A DNA stretch of 64,000 bases from the NCBI GenBank assembly GCA_964019695.1, contig CAXHUL010000506.1, forward strand, positions 62,001-126,000. Reading direction: 5' to 3'. Under the pieces are notes generated by a model. The model was not told where the DNA came from, searched no databases, and saw nothing but the letters and a program-made list of their open reading frames with translations. The position numbers were made by a program, and so were the translations under genes. This DNA comes from Loripinus fragilis (Eukaryota; Mollusca; Bivalvia; Lucinida; Lucinidae). Shown here piece by piece: positions 9,101-16,412 of this stretch (the first letter of the stretch is position 1; each line of letters opens with the position of its first letter).

Positions 9101-10531
9101 TGTAGCAGGAGCATTGGTCAAGCCAAAAGCCATCCTGTTACATTCGCAGAAGCCTAAATTACCTACGGTAAAAGCAGTCTTCTCTTTGTCCTCCTCTTTC
9201 ATCTCCACTTGCCAGTAACCACTGCGCAAGTCTAATTTTGAGAAATACTTCGCACCGAGGAGAGTATCCATAGTGTCATCGATGCGAGGTAATGTATAGG
9301 CATCCTTGACAGTTCGGCCATTTAGTTTTCTGAAGTCTATGCAGAAACGCAAACTGCCATCCTTTTTTCGGACCAGAACAACATTCGAAGAAAAAGGACT
9401 TTTTGATGGCTGAATTGCTCCAGCCTCAATCATTTCCTTCAAATGCTGTCTGACTTCCTCATAAAGGCCTGGCGGAATACGTCTATAAGGCTCCTTAAAT
9501 GGAGTGTCATCCGTGAGCTTGATTTCATGCTCAACTAAATCAGTTCTACCTAAGTCAGTAGGACCGGTAGAAAATATATGAGACCAACTGCCGAGGACGT
9601 CTTTAGCTTTTCTCACTTGATCTTGTGTAAGATTGTCCGTTTCTACCTTCACGCCAAGATCCTCTAATTTTGTGACCTTGGGCTCCTGCTTCTTCACTGA
9701 AGAATCAGGAGTCCATGAATCAACAACATCTACACCATTTATTGAACATAATAGAGATCTTGGAGGAATCTCTATTACTCGTGTAGATAAATTACACACA
9801 CGGACTGGAATGCGTGCGGTAGAACCGGACGATCCCAAAGATACAACTCTGGGGCAGATTGTTAAACCCGCAGACAAAGATGTATCTATAGGCTCAGTGA
9901 CAGCAGTTTGAAATGATTTTGTATTTCTGACAAAACCCGATAAAGTTTTAACCTCACCAGGCGCAACTTTAATACTAAAATTGTTGGTGGTTTTCACCGG
10001 TAAAATTTCATTACACATGCTGTCAAAAGCAACTTGCCACTCAGCAGGAATGTTTGATTCACTTGAATCATTTGAAGCTTGCTTGCACAAACGAATGACA
10101 TTGGTTCCAATGATCACAGGGACACGCCGATTGTAGTCAGTATTTTCAACTACTAAAACAGGGGCTTTATATGTTGTATTTCCTAATGAAGGAACTACAA
10201 TATCTGCCTCTATATAACCTTTATAAGGCAATTCTGTGCCATTAGCACAAGTAACTGACAATCCAAATTCAGTTATACTATGTAAAGTAGGTTTGGGGTC
10301 TAAGGTTTCATAGAAGGCCTCTGAAATTGAGGTTATTCTAGAACCGGAGTCCAACAAACCAAGTGTATTAACACCACATATTAAAATATTGTCCTCATTG
10401 GAAGAACCAATCATCCGTTCAAGCAAACTTGATTGCTTAACATTTGTACAATTATGAATTGGGCTTTTCTCAAAGTCCTTTGATGATACTTCCCCAGTTT
10501 GCCCATCAACTGGAGAAGTTAGAAGTTTAAA
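6200..10531 (-). CDS. pol: Gypsy Pol polyprotein: protease, RT, RNase H, integrase
   Basis: It copies the element's RNA into DNA and inserts it. The frame is open from the shift site at 10531 to the stop at 6200; no ATG is needed if it is made as a Gag-Pol fusion. Counting from the TTG at 10426 (1408 codons), a retropepsin LLDSGS has its Asp near 26. RT spans about 310-510, with KLDL near 399 and FLDD near 462-465. RNase H has Asp 628, Glu 669 and Asp 695. Integrase has the H-H-C-C finger near 883, 888, 918 and 921, and catalytic Asp 949, Asp 1008 and Glu 1044. A GPY/F-like region follows near residue 1200, then a Ser/Gly-rich acidic tail of about 150 residues. No stop or frame break is seen. 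A lysine run (about 580-586) separates RT from RNase H. Confidence 0.95.
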   Translation of the reverse strand, partial: FKLLTSPVDGQTGEVSSKDFEKSPIHNCTNVKQSSLLERMIGSSNEDNILICGVNTLGLLDSGSRITSISEAFYETLDPKPTLHSITEFGLSVTCANGTELPYKGYIEADIVVPSLGNTTYKAPVLVVENTDYNRRVPVIIGTNVIRLCKQASNDSSESNIPAEWQVAFDSMCNEILPVKTTNNFSIKVAPGEVKTLSGFVRNTKSFQTAVTEPIDTSLSAGLTICPRVVSLGSSGSTARIPVRVCNLSTRVIEIPPRSLLCSINGVDVVDSWTPDSSVKKQEPKVTKLEDLGVKVETDNLTQDQVRKAKDVLGSWSHIFSTGPTDLGRTDLVEHEIKLTDDTPFKEPYRRIPPGLYEEVRQHLKEMIEAGAIQPSKSPFSSNVVLVRKKDGSLRFCIDFRKLNGRTVKDAYTLPRIDDTMDTLLGAKYFSKLDLRSGYWQVEMKEEDKEKTAFTVGNLGFCECNRMAFGLTNAPATFQRLMERCMGELNLKECHIFLDDILIFSESFDEHLSRLDAVFSRLHKHGLKLKASKCEFFKSSVTYLGHVVSENGIETDPEKIAALTTWPEPQTVKDLRSFLGFTGYYRRFVKDYAKIAKPLNDLLVGHHAGVSVQGKKKKKKRSSVPWIWGPAQQSAFDTLKEKLSSPPVLAYADFSKPFILHTDASIEGLGAVLYQEHDGLEKVVAYGSRGLRKAERNYPAHKLEFLCLKWAVIDKFHDYLYGNTFSVYTDNNPLTYVLTSAKLDATGHRWLAALGSYDFKLIYRSGKSNADADGLSRRPPQDVELFPDVVKAVCQAYLVERESCPLVETLFVSNAVTLVDPPTPDLLDSTSLQNVDWSKEQVADSTLARVVELVRLKFCPDKRSLQTESPNVVKYIREWSRLSLVDGVLYRNTTLNNVQTRQLVLPLHFRSIILKQLHDDLGHQGRDRTLSLVRSRFYWPGLENDVEEKIKNCGRCIRRKTPVKPSAELVNITSSQPMELLCIDFLSLERSKGGHEHILVVTDHFTRYAQAFPTRNQLAKTTAKILFENFVVHYGFPARIHSDQGRNFESSLIKELCSLAGVHKSRTTPYHPMGNGMVERFNQTLLKMLGTLEDHQKQDWKSYVAPLVHAYNATRHDSTGFSPFFLMFGRHPRLAIDAYLGLNSSQDSECTSREHYASKLKKRLDFAYKVASKEANKNATRHKSNYDGKVREATLGVGDRVLIRKVGLKGKNKLADRWDKHSYIVIEVPNEGVPVYRVQRETGDSTVKTLHRNMLLPFSAIPSSLDLGLFYDSPHSKPSKPAAPVHSQSKPVQEPEFESDSSDSETEELFYPRYMLPLKRKHSSNINGSKSVSSNKEKSHVSVHGDTFNGSGDFNRSDSSVGFDRSDSAGGFNSSAGGGFASADVGTTGSSKDLSGGNVGSVDNVPTPQLPRRTGRVRQAPNRYGEWVNTQQVSNPETQIWYV
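10489..10531 (-). promoter_or_regulatory. -1 ribosomal frameshift signal at the gag-pol junction
   Basis: On the minus strand the heptamer T TTA AAC (10531-10525) lies in the gag frame, two codons before the gag stop (10521-10519). After a 6-base spacer, CTTCTCCAGTT (10518-10508) pairs with AACTGGGGAAG (10499-10489): 11 pairs, one G-U, with an 8-base loop. Slipping back one base enters the pol frame exactly. The loop's TGGGC could also pair with GCCCA about 30 bases downstream, forming a pseudoknot. This fits the standard X-XXY-YYZ signal of retroviruses. Confidence 0.85.
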
Positions 10532-11271
10532 TGGTTCCCAGCATTTTCACCATGGTTAGTACCACGGCCGTTAGAACCACCACGGTGACCACGCCAAGAA
10601 CCACCACCACCTCTATTGCCTCTTTGAGAATAATTATTCTGGTGAGCATTATTGTAACTGTTAGAGTTGTGATTGTTATGGTTTGAGCTACCTTGATAGC
10701 CCCTACCACAACCACCCCTCTGAAAGTTACTTCTATAACCAGCACGTCCACGGCCTCGTGGAACATACTGATTAGAATAGGAGTAGGAGTCAGGAAAATG
10801 TCCAACAGACTCAGAACTCTGCTTTGTCTGCTGGTCAAGCCTTTCTTCCATTTTCTCCATCCTACTCATGAGCTCTTTCATGCTCTTTAATAATACATCT
10901 GTATTATTTTCTGAATCAGAAGTAACCTGATTACATTGTTGCTGCTGGGCAGTTGGTTTTTTAGTTTGTTTAAAACTATTTTCTTCCTGATCAACTTTAC
11001 GTATTTCACGTAAAAGTGACGGGAAGTCTTTAATGGTATCGTAAAGATGCCTTGTTGAGTTTTTCAAAGACTGGCTTTTTAAACCAGTCCAGAATTTACT
11101 CCTCAGCATTGCATCTTTAGCAATGCCATCAATATGGCCAGACTTAACTGCCCTTGATAGGGTCTGCTCAATTCTTGAAGCAAAAGAAACCACTGATTCA
11201 GCCTCTTTCTGATAGTCACTGTAAAATGACTGAATCAGGGTTTCACTTGAGCTAAAAGAGATAAAAACCAT
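10519..11271 (-). CDS. gag: Gypsy Gag, C-terminal part
   Basis: Nucleocapsid half of the structural protein. It continues the capsid-like fold after a frame break at about 11255: the reading frame is +1 relative to the upstream part, and the homologous run resumes at SSSETLIQSFYS. Residues about 125-150 look like a coiled coil (LLKSMKELMSRMEKMEERL). From about 170 to 245 the protein is Gly, Arg and Asn rich with RGG/GRG motifs, and there is no CCHC zinc knuckle. The RGG tail probably binds RNA in place of it. The ATG at 11271 is internal and not the natural start. It overlaps the pol frame by about 25 bases. Confidence 0.85.
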   Translation of the reverse strand: MVFISFSSSETLIQSFYSDYQKEAESVVSFASRIEQTLSRAVKSGHIDGIAKDAMLRSKFWTGLKSQSLKNSTRHLYDTIKDFPSLLREIRKVDQEENSFKQTKKPTAQQQQCNQVTSDSENNTDVLLKSMKELMSRMEKMEERLDQQTKQSSESVGHFPDSYSYSNQYVPRGRGRAGYRSNFQRGGCGRGYQGSSNHNNHNSNSYNNAHQNNYSQRGNRGGGGSWRGHRGGSNGRGTNHGENAGNHLNF

Positions 11272-11791
11272 CCAACTTTGCTAAAATGTCGGCCACTGTG
11301 GCATTCTGCCCTAAAGGCACTAAAAGGCTTCTAGCACTACCCTTTAGTGAATTCCTAATGGACTGCAACAGAATTGGTTCTGGCAGTACACTAGAACTCT
11401 GGAGGCATTTAACCTCAAGACTCCACACTTCATATGTTGTCTCCCCTTTTTGAGGTTCTTCAGAACCACTAAATGTGGGCAATTTGGGGACATAGGGACT
11501 GGGGACATATGAAGTGTTATGAGGCAAAGTATTATTAAAAGTAAATCTAGGGACAGGTGACGGTGCTTGGCCTTTATTTATAAAAGATAATAATTTGGAC
11601 CCAGCACCCTCAAACTGAACCTTTTTAGCATCTGGTGTGCTAGTCAACACTTTGGGGTCAGCCTTTTTGGGACTTCCCCCAGCATGTTTTGACATTAATA
11701 TGTCATATTCCTCTTTAGTGAGGACCTTGTAAGCTGGGTTGGATGACACAGCTTTCACCATATCATCCATAGAGCTATCCTTGGAAGCCAT
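11255..11791 (-). CDS. gag: Gypsy Gag, N-terminal part
   Basis: The likely start is the ATG at 11791 (MASKDSSMDDMV). The frame is open further upstream to a TTG at 11833. A basic, proline-rich region (VPSPYVPKLPTFSG) leads into a capsid-type helical region with YEVWSLEVKCL, where animal gypsy Gag proteins have a similar run. The frame closes at TAG right after LDGFYLF (11252-11254). The downstream frame continues the same domain, so one base has been gained or a +1 shift occurs here. Gag assembles the particle in which reverse transcription takes place. Confidence 0.85.
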
Positions 11792-12398
11792 ACTTAATGA
11801 TTGGGGCTTAGAAAAGGACAAGCTAATTGACAATTGTCAAACACTAATATATAATATATAGCACCACTCACAAACAGAGAGATTTCACTATATGAATACC
11901 ACTATACTATTCACAAAAAGTACATATGTTTCATGGAAGTACTACAAAGTAACAAAAATGACTAAGTACATGTGGCAGCTCAATTACTAAAAACATATAC
12001 TTAAATCATATCACCCTGTAGCATTCCATTCACATATACAAAACAAAACTATCTGATCACTGTAATCAATATTACTAAGTTTGAAAAGTTCCAGTGCTGC
12101 AGAGTAATTCTTATCTGGACAAAAGTGGCAGCTCAATTGCTAAAAACAATTGTTCTAGACAAACCACACTGCAACACAATGAACCTATCCTTTATTGAAG
12201 AGAAATCAAGTTCAAGTACATGTGGCAGCTCAATTGCTAAAAACATGCACCTAAAAATTGACAACTCCTCATAAATTGCAATTTCAAACAAATATATAAC
12301 ACAAAACACTTAGTATGCAGACACCAAAAAAAAAATATTCACAAGTCTCTCTGTCAATGAAAATGCACAAGTACTGTACCTGAAAACATATTTTAAAA
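11792..12398 (-). other. Spacer between extra ORF and gag, with a three-copy repeat
   Basis: Non-coding inside the element. GTGGCAGCTCAATTGCTAAA-type units occur at 11966-11996, 12125-12148 and 12216-12246, all in one direction. The first and third share about 30 bases with a single internal difference. On the minus strand each reads as T-rich, then TTTTTAG, then CAATTGAGCTGCCAC, which resembles a 3' splice site or a protein-binding repeat. Confidence 0.65.
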
Positions 12399-13139
12399 CT
12401 AGTAACAGTATTTAAAAATAACGGCTATAACTATGCGCCGGATCCAATACTGTGACAGAGTCACACCAGGGTGGATACCATCTTTTAAAAGGCTATAAGA
12501 GACAGTTTTGGTGGGGTAACTCTTTTTCAATTTCCTAGTTTTGACCATGTCACAACTAAATCTAGGGGCCTGTACACCATAGGTTGAGTTAAGCTCTTTG
12601 ATATTTTGATTTAATTCATTGATCTTATGGTGTAAAATCAAATTGTTCTGGTCAAAAATACTGGGGTTAGGGTGACCTTGTACACTATTCCAAATTGAAA
12701 TTGAGTAATAAGGACACTCTAAAATTAGGCCTTTAACACTGTCACCATAAGAAGAGCAAATCTCAAAAAACTTATTGTATTGGTGAACAATATCCTCAAC
12801 TTGTACAGTATTTAAATCAACAATAATTTTTCTGCCATATCTATCTTGGCCAACTTTCGAAGTCAAGTCACATGTGCCAGTCCACAAAATTAACAAAATG
12901 TTGCCGTATTTCCGCCTATAATTCTGAACATTAGCAGCTATTAAATCTACGGCTTGCTTATAATTACGGCCACCCTTTGATTCAAAAATGATATTTTTCT
13001 CTGGGTGAATACGGCTAATGTGACGTTTCAAATAATTCCCTTTACTACCACTAACTAAAATAACTGTCCGTTTTTGTGGAGTTGTAGGGGCAATAACAGG
13101 GTTCTCCCTTAAATATTTTTCTAACTGGGAAAGACTCAT
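12399..13139 (-). CDS. Extra ORF of the gypsy element, SGNH-hydrolase-like
   Basis: An intact 246-codon frame between the 5' LTR and gag. The ATG at 13139 (MSLSQLEKYL) is the first; the frame opens only 48 bases upstream. The layout recalls SGNH/GDSL esterases: VILVSGSKGNYL near 27-38 at the block I position, KGGRNYKQ near 55-62, WTGTCDLTS near 86-94 where families have GxND, and DGIHPG near 220-225 matching the Asp-x-x-His block. The block I Asp and the block III Asn are not standard (SGS and GTCD), so catalysis is uncertain. There is no signal peptide or membrane segment. Gypsy elements normally have no gene here; SGNH-type domains are known in the ORF1 of some LINEs. The function in the element is unknown. 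Confidence 0.7.
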   Translation of the reverse strand: MSLSQLEKYLRENPVIAPTTPQKRTVILVSGSKGNYLKRHISRIHPEKNIIFESKGGRNYKQAVDLIAANVQNYRRKYGNILLILWTGTCDLTSKVGQDRYGRKIIVDLNTVQVEDIVHQYNKFFEICSSYGDSVKGLILECPYYSISIWNSVQGHPNPSIFDQNNLILHHKINELNQNIKELNSTYGVQAPRFSCDMVKTRKLKKSYPTKTVSYSLLKDGIHPGVTLSQYWIRRIVIAVIFKYCY

Positions 13140-14350
13140 ATGCACAAAATAACTGATCAAATTAAATTGTTGATGGTCCAAAAAAAATCACCAAAAAGGA
13201 GAAATGAGGGGAAAAATTGGGGAAAAAATTGAATATGGGAAAAAAACAAATGAGGGAGAAATTATTTTTGGGGAAAATCAAATCTCCTACCTTATCTCAT
13301 CTTCTTACTGTAACTTGAGGTATCTGTCATTGCACCAGTAAGGTCTTTTAAATTTCTCACCTTATTAATTCCCTGAATAACAAAAATTTGAAATTAGAAA
13401 CTGACCCCTATGCTACATACATAATTAAAAGAAACACATATATTCATCTGCACCCATTCTGGAACCTGTAAACAAGTATTAGTGGTTAGTTCTAGTGCAC
13501 ATGATTCACAAAGCTATCACAGATGACAACATATAACCACTATGAATATCAGTAAAAATGTTTTCACTCTTGCTATAGCATTGTCAATATTATTTTGGCA
13601 AAGTTCACTGATTTTGCCAGTCAAATAGACAATAAATACAGAAATAATTTGGCAAAATTCACAAATCAAGCCAAACAGATTGCCAATATTAATAAATATG
13701 CAATTTCATTATAGATGCAAGAATGACAACATTTACCGATCACTAAATATGAAATATCACAGACTATTCTCAAATGAGAGTTTATATATGTATATGCAAA
13801 TATATGAAATGGTATGGTCCGAAAATCAAATTTATCTTTTTGAATCAAACAATATTCACATATAAAGTTTACTCTGGCCTGCTGCGAGAAATAAATTAAT
13901 TTTTCATAGCAAGCAGAGTACAGGTGCACCTAGCAAATATAGGATCCACACAATGTAAAATACACGAAAAAAAAATTATCACAGTAACTTCACTGCAAGA
14001 CCAGTGTCACATATAGGGTACCAAATAGTGGAGGGATCCGGATCAGCTGGAGGCTATCCGACGATTCTCATTCTTGCGGTTTGCTCCATCTTTGAATATG
14101 TATAGGTAGTTATCGACATAATAATTACTGATCAGATTTTTAAAAAATGAATATGCAAGCTTGCAACACAAAATATGGCCATTTTTATATATTAAATTAT
14201 AAAATCACAAACACAGCAGCTGATACGTAGATGAATACATGAAGACATAACGGAACATGGCTGGAGGTTTGATGATCTATATTATATGATGAAGCATGGT
14301 TGTAGATGAAGGTCAGTCAGCAGAACACCCTTGTCAATGAGATGATAAAA
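13140..14350 (-). other. Gypsy 5' leader
   Basis: About 1.2 kb between primer site and extra ORF. Just upstream of the ORF (13182-13300), the minus strand is strongly pyrimidine rich with many TTTTCCCC blocks. No convincing open frame; 13666-13929 is open by chance and AT-rich. Confidence 0.6.
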
Positions 14351-14365
14351 CCACGTTGGGCGCCA
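14351..14365 (-). promoter_or_regulatory. Gypsy primer-binding site (tRNA-Lys type)
   Basis: Minus-strand TGGCGCCCAACGTGG lies 3 bases inside the 5' LTR. It matches the complement of the 3' end of lysine tRNA (the Lys1,2-type site of retroviruses) over 15 bases. Confidence 0.85.
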
Positions 14366-14368
14366 ATT

Positions 14369-15454
14369 TGTCGCAGGGTATGGATTCGTTTAGCCAGGGA
14401 TCTCAACGACAGATGTTGTTATAAATTTATTTTACAGTTGTCAATAAAAAGGGTGTCCTAAAATACAAAACAAACAATAAAACAGTACAGACAACACAGA
14501 CAGACAAATGAACAGACACGGACAACGGAATACATTGCACCCATATGCAATACATATTTACAACACAGACAGACAGACAGACAATCGGACACGGACAACG
14601 GATATACTTGCAACTGACTGCAAATACGATAATTCGTTTGGTACCTGAGCAGTGAGCATGTCATGTCTATTTTTAGACATGGGTATTTTGCAGTGATAAA
14701 ATTATATACAAAGAGATTAAAATATTAAAACCACACCTTTTGCATTTAACTTACATTTTATGCGTTAGCTCAATTTACTAATTCCTCCATTTGCAATGTC
14801 CATAAAGATCAAAACGATAACCATGCCTATTTCAGAAAGACAGAACAAATCTAAAGCAATTTGTAATTTGCGTAAATACGTCATACAGAAATATTGTGAA
14901 CTACGTCACAGGAAATGTACAGAATGTAGTTCCTGGCGAAAACCTCCCTTTGGTGTTTTCATCAGAAACGACAATCTGTGATCTGTATGATAAAAAGAAT
15001 ATAAATTCACATACCTGCTAATAATAATGTTTCCATATCATTTCCGTGAAGGAATAATAAATAAACTAATATAGATATATGTTCTACAGCCTGTAGATCG
15101 ATGGAGTCGATCTAACTGCAAAAATGAGAATGCCTTTTCCAAATGTCGCGCGCATATGTATTTGTGAGGTTAGGCGCATGCGCTAAGTAAGTTAAAAGAG
15201 GTGTGTTCGTTAGCAACCAATCACCCATCATCTTACATCCTTATGTCTAACTAAAACGGCTACTGACTGGACGATAAAATAGAACAGCTCAGTTTCAAGG
15301 TACTCCATAAGAAAACAATGCAAGACAGGTTAAACCAGTTTTTCCCACGCTTGGTATGATTTAAGTAAATATCAACACTACTCACGGTGGCACTGAAGGA
15401 GAAAAGGTAATTTTTGCATTAAGCAAAATAATCACAAAGTTCACCTCTGTGACA
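14369..15454 (-). repeat. Gypsy 5' LTR
   Basis: It runs from TGTCACAGAGG (15454, minus strand) to CCTGCGACA (14369), with TG..CA ends. It must carry the promoter and polyadenylation signal. Aside from the 5 terminal bases, it is a near-identical copy of 4692-5772. Confidence 0.93.
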
Positions 15455-16189
15455 AAGTAATCATCAGGGTTGCCGTCCCCTATAAGGATTCAACAGTACA
15501 TACAACTGAATACCAGAGCATAAGTCCAACAGTTAACCAGGATGGACCCGATAATGGGTGCAGCATCAGGCCCCAACTAGGGCATACATTTTTATGTTAG
15601 AAAATCTCATGTCAAATTAAAAAGAACTAACGAAATGGACCAACCTTAAATCTCGAATAAATTCAGGGAAAATTATAAATCAGATTTGCATATTCGAGCC
15701 ACTTTTGCCATGCGAGCTTAACATCGTTTGTGCTTTAAGAACAACAGAAATTAGGGCAAAAGTGTGGCGCCAGTAAAATGCATTTAAGCGTTCCCCTTCC
15801 CCGCAGTGGCTTAAAATGTTGTCCGTTCTAAGTCGATGGTTCTGTTGTTGTTAATTCGTGGTTGACTATCGCTCCCATTATGGGTTCTGTGTTTGTTCTA
15901 TGTCTTTGTGTCAATTCTAGTTTTGCGACCATCCTGATGGGAAAGAGAGAGCTAGTTGGTTTATTTTGTTTGTCTTCCCTGTGCCCTGTTATTTTATGTG
16001 GCTCTTCCCCATGGTGCAGTTGGTTGGTCTGCAGTGTGTGCTGCATTTTTAGATTTGTTATTAAATGATGCGAATATGAGTGAGGAGGACACGTTACCCT
16101 TTTAATTATTTAAACTCCTTAAAATCGAATATGCATGAGTTTGGATGAAGTGTTATCAATTCAACCTGTAGGACATATATGAACCAGTG
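15455..16189. other. Spacer right of the gypsy element
   Basis: No gene recognised. The segment 15830-16075 (GT-rich; open by chance on both strands) shares phrases with 36130-36330 and is probably an old repeat. Confidence 0.4.
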
Positions 16190-16412
16190 CATGAGATTTC
16201 CAACAATGTGGTATGTGCGACCAGCAAAGCCTCAGATCAGCCTGCGCGTACGCGCAGTCTGATCAGAGCCTTTGCAATTCGCTTGGGTATACTATGATTG
16301 TAAAGCTACTGACTGAACACCATTTGGAGTTTGTAAGCTTAAAAGGAGGCTGCAGAGGCTCGTCCGAGTCTACACATGTCAAAATGTCAAATTGTTGGAA
16401 ATCACATGTCAC
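16190..16412. mobile_element. MITE, ATGAGATTTCCAACAATG family
   Basis: It begins GCATGAGATTTCCAACAATG and ends with the inverted CAAATTGTTGGAAATCACATG. Inside, GATCAGCCTGCGCGTACGCG followed by CAGTCTGATC is a self-pairing segment. Non-coding. Confidence 0.7.

Larger units (their letters stand above)
4692..15454 (-). mobile_element. Ty3/gypsy LTR retrotransposon, near full length
   Basis: The element reads right to left: 5' LTR (14369-15454), primer-binding site, leader, extra ORF (13139-12399), gag (11791-10519, one frame break), pol (to 6200), polypurine tract and 3' LTR (4692-5772). The domain order protease-RT-RNaseH-integrase is that of Ty3/gypsy (Metaviridae). No envelope gene is seen. 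LTR copies are equal in length over 1081 bp and by eye differ at one site (G at 4861, A at 14543), so insertion is recent. Pol is open throughout. Gag has one frame break, so this copy may not be fully autonomous. The 3' LTR lacks the last 5 bases seen in the 5' LTR, and no clear target duplication is present. Confidence 0.93.
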
